The position numbers and the translations under genes were made by a program. Of a stretch of 64,000 bases of DNA, positions 1 through 9,491 are shown one piece after another (the first letter of the stretch is position 1; every line of letters starts with the position of its first letter). This DNA is from Dyella_B sp035690825 (GTDB lineage: Bacteria > Pseudomonadota > Gammaproteobacteria > Xanthomonadales > Rhodanobacteraceae), in the NCBI RefSeq assembly GCF_051954575.1, contig NZ_JBQCHP010000048.1, positions 1 through 64,000 on the forward strand, read 5' to 3'. Under the pieces are notes generated by a model, which saw only the letters and a program-made list of their open reading frames with translations, had not been told where the DNA came from and did no database searches.

Positions 1-15
1 TCCCCTTCCCGCGCC

Positions 16-1203
16 ATGCCGGCGGCACTGTACGCGCTGGCTGCCGGCGCCTTCGGCATCGGCACCACCGAGTTCGTGATCATGGGTTTGCTGATCCAGG
101 TGGCCGCCGATTTGAAAGTGACCATCGCCACCGCCGGCCTGCTGATTTCCGGCTATGCCCTGGGCGTGTTCGTGGGTGCGCCGGTACTGACCGTCGCCAC
201 CAGCCGCTGGCCGCGCAAGGCGGTGCTGATCGGCCTGATGGCGATCTTCACCCTCGGCAATCTGTGTTGCGCGATGGCACCCAATTACACGCTGCTGCTG
301 CTGGCGCGCGTGGTCACTTCCCTCGCGCACGGCACCTTCTTCGGCGTGGGTTCGGTGGTGGCGACCAGCCTGGTGCCGGCCAATCGCCGCGCGTCGGCCA
401 TCTCGATCATGTTCACCGGCCTGACCATCGCCACCCTGCTCGGCGTGCCGGCGGGCGCGTGGCTGGGTTTGCATTTCGGGTGGCGCTCGACGTTCTGGGC
501 AGTGGCGGCGATCGGTGTGCTGGCGATGCTGGTGATCGCGGCGCTGGTGCCCGCCGATCACGAACACGGCAAGCGCATCGCCGTGCGCGATGAACTGCGC
601 GCCATCGGCCAGCCTTCCGTGCTGCTCGGCTTGTTGATGACGGTGCTGGGCTTTGCCGGCGTATTTACCGTGTTCACCTATATCCAGCCGATCCTGACCG
701 AAGTGACCGGCTTCGCACAGGGCGCGGTGTCACCGATCCTCTTGGTGTTCGGCGTCGGATTGATCGCCGGCAACCTGCTCGGCGGCAAGCTGGCCGATCG
801 TCATCTCACGCGCGCGCTGTGGTCGACCCTGGTGGCGCTGATCGTGGTGCTCGGTACGATGAGCTTCGCGCTGCATAGCAAAGCACTGGCGGTGCTGTTC
901 GTCGGCCTGCTTGGCGTCGCGGCATTCGCGACGGTGCCACCGCTGCAACTGTGGGTGCTGCACAAAGCCAACGATGCGAAGCACCTCGCTTCCAGCTTGA
1001 ACATCGGCGCTTTCAATCTGGGCAATGCGCTGGGCGCATGGCTGGGTGGCGTGGTGGTGGCGCGCGGCCCCGGCCTTGGCGCGCTGACCTGGGTCGCGGC
1101 GCTGGTCACTTTTTCCGGCTTGCTGATTGCGCTGTGGGCGCAGCAGCGCGAAAGCGCGCTTGCACGGCTGCCGGCCCGCGCCTGCCCGGGCAGCGGCGCG
1201 TAA
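16..1203 (+). CDS. MFS drug/sugar efflux transporter (DHA1/AraJ type)
   Basis: A 395-residue inner-membrane transporter of the major facilitator superfamily. The opening GIGTTEFVIMGLL is the hallmark of the DHA1 family (AraJ, YdhP and chloramphenicol/arabinose exporters), followed by about twelve hydrophobic helices and the motif A-like loop around SRWPRKAV near residue 65. The family exports drugs, sugars or metabolites by proton antiport; the substrate cannot be read from sequence. The window edge leaves only 15 bases upstream, so a promoter or ribosome site is not visible and a slightly earlier start is possible. An aldo/keto reductase follows 34 bases later on the same strand, which suggests co-transcription, as often seen for small detoxification operons. 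Confidence 0.88.
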   Translation: MPAALYALAAGAFGIGTTEFVIMGLLIQVAADLKVTIATAGLLISGYALGVFVGAPVLTVATSRWPRKAVLIGLMAIFTLGNLCCAMAPNYTLLLLARVVTSLAHGTFFGVGSVVATSLVPANRRASAISIMFTGLTIATLLGVPAGAWLGLHFGWRSTFWAVAAIGVLAMLVIAALVPADHEHGKRIAVRDELRAIGQPSVLLGLLMTVLGFAGVFTVFTYIQPILTEVTGFAQGAVSPILLVFGVGLIAGNLLGGKLADRHLTRALWSTLVALIVVLGTMSFALHSKALAVLFVGLLGVAAFATVPPLQLWVLHKANDAKHLASSLNIGAFNLGNALGAWLGGVVVARGPGLGALTWVAALVTFSGLLIALWAQQRESALARLPARACPGSGA

Positions 1204-1237
1204 TCGACCAATCTTTGTGCTCAAAGGAAAAACGACC

Positions 1238-2278
1238 ATGGAATACCGATTTCTCGGTGCCTCCGGCTTCAAGGTCCCCGTGCTCGGATTCGGCGCGGGC
1301 ACCTTCGGCGGCAAAGGGCCGCTGTTCAGCGCCTGGGGCAATGCCGATGCGACCGAAGCGCGGCGCCTGCTCGATATCTGCCTGGACGCCGGCGTAAACC
1401 TGTTCGACACGGCGGACGTCTATTCGGATGGCGCTTCCGAAAGCATTCTCGGCGATGCGCTCAAGGGGCGCCGCGATCAGGCGATCATCTCCACCAAGCT
1501 CACCCTGCGCAGCGGCGACGGCCCGAACGATGTTGGCGCATCGCGGCATCATCTGGTGACGGGTGTCGAGCGCGCACTCAAGCGGCTCGGCACCGATTAC
1601 ATCGATCTGCTGCAACTGCATCACTTCGACGCCATGACGCCGGTGGAAAGCGTGATGCGCACGCTCGACGACCTGGTGCGCGACGGCAAGCTGCGTTACG
1701 TAGGCGCGTCGAACTTCTCCGGTTGGCAGCTGATGAAATCGCAGGCTATCGCCGACCGATTTGGCTACACGCGCTTTGTCGCCAACCAGACGTACTATTC
1801 GCTGATCGGCCGCGATTACGAGTGGGAGCTGATGCCGTTGGGCCTGGACCAGGGAATCGGCGCGCTGGTGTGGAGCCCGCTCGGCTGGGGCCGCCTCACC
1901 GGCAAGATCCGTCGCGGCCAGCCGCCGCCGGAAGGCAGCCGGCTGCATGAAACGGCCGGTTTCGCGCCGCCGGTAGAGGAAGAGCGGCTGTTCCGCGTGA
2001 TCGACGCGCTGGACGAGATCGCGGCGGAAACCGGCAAGAGTGTGCCGCAGATTGCGCTCAACTGGCTGCTGCAGCGTCCTACCGTATCGAGCATCCTGAT
2101 CGGCGCGCGCAACGAGCAACAACTGCGGCAAAACCTGGGCGCGATCGGCTGGGCATTGACACGCGAGCAGATCGCGCGACTGGATGCCGCCAGCGCCGTC
2201 ACGCCGCCTTATCCCTATTACCCGTATTGGAACGGGCAGTTCGCCGAACGCAATCGGCCCGCTGTGCCGATCGCATGA
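1238..2278 (+). CDS. Aldo/keto reductase
   Basis: A 346-residue NADPH-dependent oxidoreductase of the AKR superfamily, cytosolic, with the TIM-barrel layout. The catalytic tetrad is visible: Asp57 in FDTAD, Tyr62, Lys87 in STKL and His128 in LQLHHF. A C-terminal segment with SILIGARNEQQL is the usual cofactor-binding end of the bacterial YajO/Tas-like group. The ATG at 1238 is preceded by AAAGGA at good spacing, so it was chosen over an in-frame upstream start inside the MFS gene. It sits in a three-gene same-strand run (exporter, AKR, quinone-oxidoreductase-like), probably a carbonyl or electrophile detoxification set; the physiological substrate is unknown. Confidence 0.9.
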   Translation: MEYRFLGASGFKVPVLGFGAGTFGGKGPLFSAWGNADATEARRLLDICLDAGVNLFDTADVYSDGASESILGDALKGRRDQAIISTKLTLRSGDGPNDVGASRHHLVTGVERALKRLGTDYIDLLQLHHFDAMTPVESVMRTLDDLVRDGKLRYVGASNFSGWQLMKSQAIADRFGYTRFVANQTYYSLIGRDYEWELMPLGLDQGIGALVWSPLGWGRLTGKIRRGQPPPEGSRLHETAGFAPPVEEERLFRVIDALDEIAAETGKSVPQIALNWLLQRPTVSSILIGARNEQQLRQNLGAIGWALTREQIARLDAASAVTPPYPYYPYWNGQFAERNRPAVPIA

Positions 2279-2301
2279 TCTCTCGACCTGGAGCTCGCAC
2301 G

Positions 2302-3318
2302 ATGAAAGCCGTCGCCCTCACCCGTTACCTGCCCATCGACGATCCGCAAGCGCTGGTCGATGTGGAGCTGCCCACGCCGCAGATCGGCGCGTACGATCTG
2401 CTGGTGCGCGTGGAGGCGGTGTCCGTCAATCCTGTCGATACCAAGCTGCGCTCGCCCAAGCCGAATGTGGAAACGCAACCGCGCGTACTCGGCTTCGACG
2501 CCGCCGGCACGGTGGAAGCGGTCGGCGCCGAGGTCAGCGGTTTCAAGCCGGGCGATGAGGTGTATTACGCCGGCGACGTCACCCGCCCCGGCAGCAATGC
2601 GCAGCATCAGGCGGTGGACGCGCGGCTGGTTGCGCATCGGCCGCACCGGCTGGATGCAGCCGCTTCCGCGGCGCTGCCGCTGGTCACGATCACTGCGTGG
2701 GAGCTGCTGTTCCATCGCATGCCTTATTCGCCGGAACACGGCGGCGACGGCAAGTCGTTGCTGGTGATCGCCGGTGCCGGCGGCGTGGGCTCGATCGCGA
2801 TTCAACTGGCGCGCCGCGCTGGCTTCACCGTGATCGCCACCGCGTCACGACCAGAAACGCAGGCATGGTGTCGCGCGATGGGCGCGCAGCACGTCATCGA
2901 TCATCGCCAATCGCTCACAGCGCAGCTGAAGGCGCTGGGTTTCGAGCACGTCGACGCCGCCATCAACCTGGCCGACACCGTGCATTACTGGACCGAACTG
3001 GGCGAGCTGCTCGCGCCGCAAGGCCATGTCGGCCTGATCGTGGAACCGACCTCACCGGTGCACATCGGCGATCCCTACAAGGTCAAATGCATCGGCATCC
3101 ATTGGGAAATGATGTTCGCACGCCCTCGCTTCAAGACGCCCGACATGGCCGAACAAGGCCGCCTGCTGGCACGCGTCGCGGCCTTGATCGACGAAGGCGA
3201 GCTGCGCGGCATCCAGCGCGAAACGCTAGGCCCGATCAATGCGGAAAATCTGCGCGAAGCGCATCGGCGATTGGAATCGGGAAGCACGATCGGCAAGCTG
3301 GTGGTTGCGGGTTGGTAG
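2302..3318 (+). CDS. Zinc-type alcohol dehydrogenase-like / quinone oxidoreductase family protein
   Basis: A 338-residue medium-chain dehydrogenase/reductase. The N-terminal GroES-like half contains VSVNPVDTKLR, typical of quinone oxidoreductase-like members, and I see no cysteine zinc-ligand cluster, so it is probably zinc-free despite the family name. The Rossmann half begins with VIAGAGGVGSIAIQLAR near residue 155 and binds NADPH. It starts 23 bases after the aldo/keto reductase and probably shares its transcript. The likely role is reduction of quinones or alpha,beta-unsaturated carbonyls. Function beyond family level is inference. Confidence 0.87.
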   Translation: MKAVALTRYLPIDDPQALVDVELPTPQIGAYDLLVRVEAVSVNPVDTKLRSPKPNVETQPRVLGFDAAGTVEAVGAEVSGFKPGDEVYYAGDVTRPGSNAQHQAVDARLVAHRPHRLDAAASAALPLVTITAWELLFHRMPYSPEHGGDGKSLLVIAGAGGVGSIAIQLARRAGFTVIATASRPETQAWCRAMGAQHVIDHRQSLTAQLKALGFEHVDAAINLADTVHYWTELGELLAPQGHVGLIVEPTSPVHIGDPYKVKCIGIHWEMMFARPRFKTPDMAEQGRLLARVAALIDEGELRGIQRETLGPINAENLREAHRRLESGSTIGKLVVAGW

Positions 3319-3332
3319 CTTCGCATCCACCG

Positions 3333-3387
3333 CGGCGGTCATTCCCGCGAAGAAGCGCATACGCTTCGCTCGCGGAAATAACCGCCG
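3333..3387. repeat. Imperfect inverted repeat between convergent genes
   Basis: Arms of about 25 bases (3333-3357 and 3362-3387) pair with a few mismatches and one bulge around a short loop. The arms contain GTCATTCCCGCGA, a sequence also met in REP-type elements. It lies between the 3' ends of the dehydrogenase (+) and the ferritin-like gene (-) and could stop transcription from both sides, although there is no clear T-run. Confidence 0.5.
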
Positions 3388-3390
3388 CCA

Positions 3391-3963
3391 TCAATGATGC
3401 ACCGCCGGCTTCGCCGGTTCGCCTTTCTTGCCCAGCTCCTCGAGCAAGGTGCGCAGATCATCGGCGTGCTCTTCCTCCTTCGCCAGGATTTCCTCCATGA
3501 CACGGCGCGACGAAGGATCGTCGTTACCCAGGTATTGCACGATGTCGCGATAGCTGTCGATGGCGATGCGCTCGGCGACCAGGTCTTCCTTGATCATATC
3601 GACCAGGTCGCCGCCTTCCACGTAATCGGAATGCGCGCGTGTGAGCAAACCGTCCGGATTGAAATTCGGCTCGCCCTCGAGCTGCGTGATGCGCCGCGCG
3701 AGCATGTCCGCGTGTTGCTCTTCTTCCTGCGCATGCTCCAGGAATTCCGCCGCCACGCTCTTGGCGTGAATGCCCGAGGCCATGTAGTAGTGCCGCTTGT
3801 AGCGCAGCGTGCAGACGATTTCGGTGGCCAGCGCTTCGTTGAGCAGCTTGATCACGGTGTCGCGATCGGCCTTGTAGCCTTCGGTGATCGCGCCCTTGTC
3901 GATGTGTTCGCGGGCGCGCTTGCGGATGGTCTGGATGTCCGTGAGGAAGGGCTTGGACGCCAT
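3391..3963 (-). CDS. Ferritin-like (bacterioferritin/Dps-type) protein
   Basis: A 190-residue protein with a four-helix ferritin fold. Carboxylate/histidine clusters expected for a di-iron site are visible: EEEQHAD near residue 85, EDLVAERIAI near 125 and KEEEHADDL near 160. Members are annotated as bacterioferritin in xanthomonads, but there is no obvious haem-ligand assignment here. The likely role is iron storage or protection of DNA and protein from iron and peroxide. The start at 3963 is backed by AGGAGA just upstream. It is convergent with the dehydrogenase, and the next gene on its strand is the DUF3224 protein. The C-terminal tail GKKGEPAKPAVHH is low-complexity. Confidence 0.85.
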   Translation of the reverse strand: MASKPFLTDIQTIRKRAREHIDKGAITEGYKADRDTVIKLLNEALATEIVCTLRYKRHYYMASGIHAKSVAAEFLEHAQEEEQHADMLARRITQLEGEPNFNPDGLLTRAHSDYVEGGDLVDMIKEDLVAERIAIDSYRDIVQYLGNDDPSSRRVMEEILAKEEEHADDLRTLLEELGKKGEPAKPAVHH

Positions 3964-4068
3964 GGCTGTCTCCTGTATCCGGCCAGTCGGGACTGCTCCA
4001 TCCATCCTGTCTTCACTGCCGCGAAGCACGGGTGAAATTGAGGTCGCGAATGCGTTCCGCTGCTTCGC

Positions 4069-4458
4069 TTATGGAAGTGTGTAGTCGAAAACGTAGGAGT
4101 GCTTGCCATCCTCGATCTGGATCTGCATCGTTCCCAGCAAGCCGGCCAGGGCATCCGTCCCCGAATCCGGCACCACCGTGATCGTCAGTTGCGGCGCGCC
4201 GCGATCCATGATGCCGTAATGCTGCAGCACGAAGCTGCCCTGTTTGCCGTGCAAGGTGCCGATTACACGCTCGATCGCCACATAACCCGCCGAGCCTTGC
4301 ACCTGTCCCATCGCCGAGAGCATTTCGCCCAGGCTGGTGGCCTCAAGATCGCCGTGGAACTGCTTGTCGATGGTCATCCGCCCCAGGTTCGCCGGCTCGA
4401 TGCCAGGCGCCGCGGGTTGCGGGGTCAGCTTTACGTCAAAAGGTCCGTTTGCCTGCAT
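4069..4458 (-). CDS. DUF3224 domain protein
   Basis: A 129-residue cytosolic protein that matches the DUF3224 family: a small beta-barrel-like domain with IDKQFHGDLEATSLGEML at the front and GTLHGKQGSFVLQHYGIMD in the middle. The family's function is unknown; a lipocalin-like ligand-binding fold is the usual suggestion. The start at 4458 has GGAA upstream; longer in-frame starts would run into the divergent regulator. It is divergent from an AraC regulator across only 84 bases, so that regulator is the likely controller. Confidence 0.78.
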   Translation of the reverse strand: MQANGPFDVKLTPQPAAPGIEPANLGRMTIDKQFHGDLEATSLGEMLSAMGQVQGSAGYVAIERVIGTLHGKQGSFVLQHYGIMDRGAPQLTITVVPDSGTDALAGLLGTMQIQIEDGKHSYVFDYTLP

Positions 4459-4542
4459 GATAGGTTCCGGTTCGCATTGCAGACGCGACATTATTACAAC
4501 GGCGGACATGGCGATTGGAAAAACGCGACAGTTGGGGACTGC

Positions 4543-5355
4543 ATGACGATTGACTTGGGCAAGCCTCGCGGCGTCTTGCACCCGCGATTGGCGCACGGTG
4601 AATTCCTGCATGCGCGCCGCACGCCGTCCCTTGCGCTTGCAGGCGTGGTGGAGCATTACTGGCACGTAGCCTGGGACTTGCGCGGGCTCCCGGCGCAGCA
4701 GCAGGAAACGCTGCCGCATCCAAATGTCCACTATGTGATCGAGCCGGCCTTGACCGCCATCTATGGCGTGCACACGGGCCGCTTCGTTCGATTGCTTGAA
4801 GGCAAAGGGCAAGTGTTCGGCATCAAGTTCAAGGCCGGTGGCTTTTTCCCGTTTTACGACAAGCCGGTTTCGGAGCTACGGGATCGCTCGCTCGATCCGT
4901 GCCAGATCTTTGGAGATGACGCGGGCGGCTTCGAAGCGGAAGTGCTTGGGGCGACGAACGTCGATATCATGGTCGCGGCCGCCGAGCGCCTGTTGTTCAC
5001 GCACCTGCGGAACGTGGATTCGAATGTTGCTCGCGTGAGCGAACTTGTGGCCGGCATTGCGGCAGATCGCAACCTGACCTCGGTCGATGCGCTGGCCCAG
5101 CAGGCCAAGCTCACCAAGCGCGCTTTGCAAAGGTTGTTCAATCAGTACGTGGGCGTCAGTCCCAAATGGGTGATCAACCGCTACCGGCTGCACGAAGCCG
5201 TTGCGCAAATGCAGGCAGGTGTATCGGTATCGTGGATGGAATTGGCGTTGACGCTCGGCTATTTCGACCAGGCGCATTTCATTCGTGATTTCCGCAAGCT
5301 GGTGGGACGTTCGCCTGCGGAATACGCTCGTGCGGAAGGTCGTTTGGGTGACTGA
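4543..5355 (+). CDS. AraC-family transcriptional regulator
   Basis: A 270-residue regulator. The C-terminal third carries two helix-turn-helix units of the AraC/XylS type, the first around LTSVDALAQQAKLTKRALQR and the second ending in GYFDQAHFIRDFRKLVGRSP, the family signature. The N-terminal about 150 residues resemble the DUF6597-type sensing domain (HYWHVAWDLRG, GFFPF) rather than an arabinose cupin. It is transcribed away from the DUF3224 gene and likely controls it and itself. ATG 4543 was chosen because upstream in-frame sequence is antisense to the DUF3224 gene. Confidence 0.86.
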   Translation: MTIDLGKPRGVLHPRLAHGEFLHARRTPSLALAGVVEHYWHVAWDLRGLPAQQQETLPHPNVHYVIEPALTAIYGVHTGRFVRLLEGKGQVFGIKFKAGGFFPFYDKPVSELRDRSLDPCQIFGDDAGGFEAEVLGATNVDIMVAAAERLLFTHLRNVDSNVARVSELVAGIAADRNLTSVDALAQQAKLTKRALQRLFNQYVGVSPKWVINRYRLHEAVAQMQAGVSVSWMELALTLGYFDQAHFIRDFRKLVGRSPAEYARAEGRLGD

Positions 5356-5367
5356 GCGAATGTTTGC

Positions 5368-5393
5368 TCCCTCCCCTGCATGCAGGGGAGGGA
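5368..5393. terminator. Perfect 26-bp palindrome between convergent genes
   Basis: CCCTCCCCTGCA followed directly by its complement TGCAGGGGAGGG, extended by one T/A pair. It lies between the end of the AraC gene (+) and the end of thiC (-). No T-run follows, so it may be a bidirectional hairpin barrier or a mobile palindrome rather than a classical terminator. It belongs with several pyrimidine/purine hairpins at gene ends in this window. Confidence 0.55.
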
Positions 5394-5416
5394 TAGATGG
5401 CGGCAAGCTTTGACCA

Positions 5417-7300
<1,884 letters not shown>

Positions 7301-7349
7301 TCGTCCAGTGCTCAAGCAGTGTCCCGAAGGACGCGCTTTATTGAGAAGT

Positions 7350-7412
7350 CCGCACGAATGTGCGGCATACCAGCAACTGAAGCGACGGCGCCAACGCATG
7401 GTGACCCATGCG
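7350..7412 (-). other. thiC leader hairpins downstream of the TPP aptamer
   Basis: Directly 3' of the aptamer the leader has a perfect inverted repeat CGCATG-N6-CATGCG (7395-7412) and then a second one, CCGCAC-N4-GTGCGG (7350-7365). Neither is followed by a T-run. They are candidates for the expression platform, acting by translation control or Rho access rather than by intrinsic termination. Confidence 0.45.
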
Positions 7413-7414
7413 AC

Positions 7415-7493
7415 GAAGCTCCCTACACCGGTGCTAACCGGATCAGGTTCGAAGGGACTCTCTCAGCCGACTGCGGTCGGCACCCCCGCTTCC
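7415..7493 (-). promoter_or_regulatory. TPP riboswitch (THI element) of thiC
   Basis: Read on the minus strand, the conserved THI-box blocks appear in order: GGGGGTGCC, CTGAGA, then CCTTCGAACCTGATC and GTTAGCACCGGTGTAGGGA. The outer P1 stem is formed by GAAGC and GCTTC. Thiamine pyrophosphate binding is known to switch off thiC in this class. The gap to the thiC start is about 115 bases. Confidence 0.96.
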
Positions 7494-7505
7494 TAACTAA
7501 CAACA

Positions 7506-7533
7506 ACCCCGCTATTTGACCATGAAGCGGGGT
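7506..7533 (-). terminator. Rho-independent terminator of the TetR gene
   Basis: Inverted repeat ACCCCGC / GCGGGGT around a 14-base loop; on the minus strand it is followed by TTGTTGTT. It lies 37 bases after the TetR stop codon and just before the thiC leader, so it separates the two units. Confidence 0.6.
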
Positions 7534-7569
7534 GATAAACGAGTGCAGGCCGCAGGATGCCTTGATCCT

Positions 7570-8223
7570 TTAGTGCGACGGCGAATAGGCGCGCAGGAAC
7601 ATGGTGACGCTGGCGCGGGCGTTCTCTTCGATTTCCCGGGCGTAGGACTGCTGGCAATCCACGCAGCCGAACATGTGCCGCATCATCGAATCGCCCTTGA
7701 TCAGCGAAATGAACTGCGTGGCCGCGCGCGAGATGTTGGGAATGTCGAGCTTGCCGGCATCAACCGCTTGCTGCAGCAGGCGCTCGAGCAGGGCGCGGGA
7801 ACGCATCGGACCCTCTTCCCACATCAGCTTGCCATAGCGCGGATTGCCCTGGCGGCAGTCGCTGAGAATGGCGCGGAACGTGCCCACGGTTTCCGGATCG
7901 CAATCCAGGCGGGCGTGGGTGAGGGCGATGCGGTTGAGGATTTCGCCGATATCGGTATCGGACTCGAACTGATAGGTCTCTTCGGGCAGGAGATCCTGGA
8001 TGCGCGCGCGGATGACCTCGCGGAACAGGTTGTCCTTATCGCCGAAGTGACTGTAGACCGTGAGCTTGGATACGCCCGCCTCCGCGGCGATTGCATCCAT
8101 GCTGGTGCCGGCGAAGGCATTGCGTATGAACAGAGCCTTGGCGGCGTCGAGAATGGCCGCGCGCTTTTCCATGTCCTTAGGGCGGCCTGGCCCATGTGGC
8201 TTGGTCAGCGGGATCGAGTTCAT
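7570..8223 (-). CDS. TetR/AcrR-family transcriptional regulator
   Basis: A 217-residue regulator. The N-terminal DNA-binding domain has the standard pattern AILDAAKALFI ... SMDAIAAEAGVSKLTVYSHF followed by GDKDNLF. The C-terminal ligand domain has the TetR_C-type seen in regulators of RND efflux pumps, but no pump is adjacent here. Two cysteines (FGCVDCQQ) lie near residue 190 and might sense redox or metal; that is speculation. The start at 8223 has AAGGTG upstream. The divergent neighbour is a doubtful small reading frame, so the regulated target is unclear. Confidence 0.86.
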   Translation of the reverse strand: MNSIPLTKPHGPGRPKDMEKRAAILDAAKALFIRNAFAGTSMDAIAAEAGVSKLTVYSHFGDKDNLFREVIRARIQDLLPEETYQFESDTDIGEILNRIALTHARLDCDPETVGTFRAILSDCRQGNPRYGKLMWEEGPMRSRALLERLLQQAVDAGKLDIPNISRAATQFISLIKGDSMMRHMFGCVDCQQSYAREIEENARASVTMFLRAYSPSH

Positions 8224-8256
8224 GGATGCACCTTCACAAATCAAAAAACCCAATTT

Positions 8257-8262
8257 ATTATA
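8257..8262 (-). promoter_or_regulatory. Probable -10 box of the TetR gene
   Basis: TATAAT on the minus strand, 34 bases upstream of the TetR start, inside an AT-rich island unusual for this window. The adjoining stretch ACCGACCCG is a plausible part of an autoregulatory operator, but I cannot see a clean palindrome. Confidence 0.4.
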
Positions 8263-8329
8263 CGGGTCGGTTTACTTATTTTCTGAATGATACCGAATAT
8301 TTCGGCCGATGTGCGCAACTATCCCTGAA

Positions 8330-8638
8330 ATGGCTCTCAGCGCCCCATTCCGCAAGGCCCAGCGCCTGCTGTCGGAGTGGCTGGAAGGAGGCCGGACAGC
8401 GCGCAGACAGGTGTTCGCGATCCGCGCCCTCATTCCAACCCTGGACGTCAGTGATAAGCATCGTCTGTGCCGGTGGCTCGCCTGGTGGTGCGTCGCGGCC
8501 GGCCAGCGGGGCGGATGGTTGCTCGGACGCATCGAACGGCTGGACGCCGTGCTCGGCGCAAGCACCGAAAAGGCGCTCTCACTGCTTCCGGTTGGGGTGG
8601 ATTTGAGCGCCGTTCGCAATCACCGGAAAAGCGCGTAA
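8330..8638 (+). CDS. Hypothetical protein (doubtful)
   Basis: A 102-residue reading frame, arginine- and tryptophan-rich, with LCRWLAWWCVAAGQRGGWLL in the middle. Third-position bases are mostly G or C as in real genes here, which is the only support. There is no Shine-Dalgarno sequence at this ATG or at the earlier one at 8309, and I recognise no family. It fills an otherwise gene-free stretch between the TetR gene and the pcm-like gene (8224-8802). Confidence 0.3.
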   Translation: MALSAPFRKAQRLLSEWLEGGRTARRQVFAIRALIPTLDVSDKHRLCRWLAWWCVAAGQRGGWLLGRIERLDAVLGASTEKALSLLPVGVDLSAVRNHRKSA

Positions 8639-8802
8639 GTGTCCGCGGACACAGAACAAAAGCATGACTTACGTCAGGTCATCGCGATGACTTCCGGCAC
8701 TTCGTGCGAGGCATGATGCAACGCAACCTTACCATTGTCGAAACAGGGTCTAAACGCTTATCCTTTTTGACCTTTTTCCGATCCATATAGGCTTTGTTTT
8801 CC

Positions 8803-9462
8803 ATGGCGATGAACTTCGATCAGGCGCGTCAAAACATGGTTGAGAACCAGGTGCGCCCCTGGGAGGTGCTGGATGGTCGCGTGCTTGACGTGCTGCGTCA
8901 CGTCCGCCGCGAGGATTTCGTCCCGGCCGCCCATCGCCAGCTGGCGTTCGCCGACCTGAACCTGCCGCTCGGCCACGGCGAAGTGATGATGAAGCCGGTC
9001 GTGGAAGGCCGCGTGCTGCAGGCGCTGGCATTGAAACCCGAAGACAGCGTGCTGGAGATCGGCACCGGTTCGGGCTTTCTTACCGCCTGCCTGGCCAACC
9101 TCGCCGCGCAGGTCACCAGCGTGGACATCCATGCCGATTTCACCGCCGTGGCCAATCAGCGCCTGCAGGCCGCCGGCATCACCAACGTGCAGTTGCAGAC
9201 CGGCGAAGCCGTCAACGAATGGCAGCCGCAGGGCACGTTCGATGCGGTGATTGTCACCGGCGCCGTCTACCGTATCCCCGACCGTTTCCTCGGCTGGCTC
9301 AAGCCCGGTGGCCGGTTGCTCGTCGTTCGCGGCGAGTCCCCGGTGCAGCAGGTGCTGGTGCTTACGCACGAAGGCAACGGCCGTTATCGCGAGGAAAGCC
9401 TGTTCGAGACGGATCTTCCCTATCTCGCGCACGCCGAACCTCCTCGCCGTTTCGTTTTCTGA
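8803..9462 (+). CDS. Protein-L-isoaspartate O-methyltransferase-like protein (tolC-linked)
   Basis: About 219 residues. An S-adenosylmethionine methyltransferase of the Pcm family: the start FDQARQNMVENQVRPW and the SAM-binding loop LEIGTGSGFLT near residue 85 are both typical. In many gammaproteobacteria and xanthomonads this branch of Pcm lies directly upstream of tolC, as here (29-base gap). Whether it repairs isoaspartyl proteins or has a different job tied to the exporter is not known. Start choice between 8803 and 8809 is arbitrary; no strong ribosome site is seen. Confidence 0.87.
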   Translation: MAMNFDQARQNMVENQVRPWEVLDGRVLDVLRHVRREDFVPAAHRQLAFADLNLPLGHGEVMMKPVVEGRVLQALALKPEDSVLEIGTGSGFLTACLANLAAQVTSVDIHADFTAVANQRLQAAGITNVQLQTGEAVNEWQPQGTFDAVIVTGAVYRIPDRFLGWLKPGGRLLVVRGESPVQQVLVLTHEGNGRYREESLFETDLPYLAHAEPPRRFVF

Positions 9463-9491
9463 CCCCGATTTTCGAACCCACGAGGCGAACC

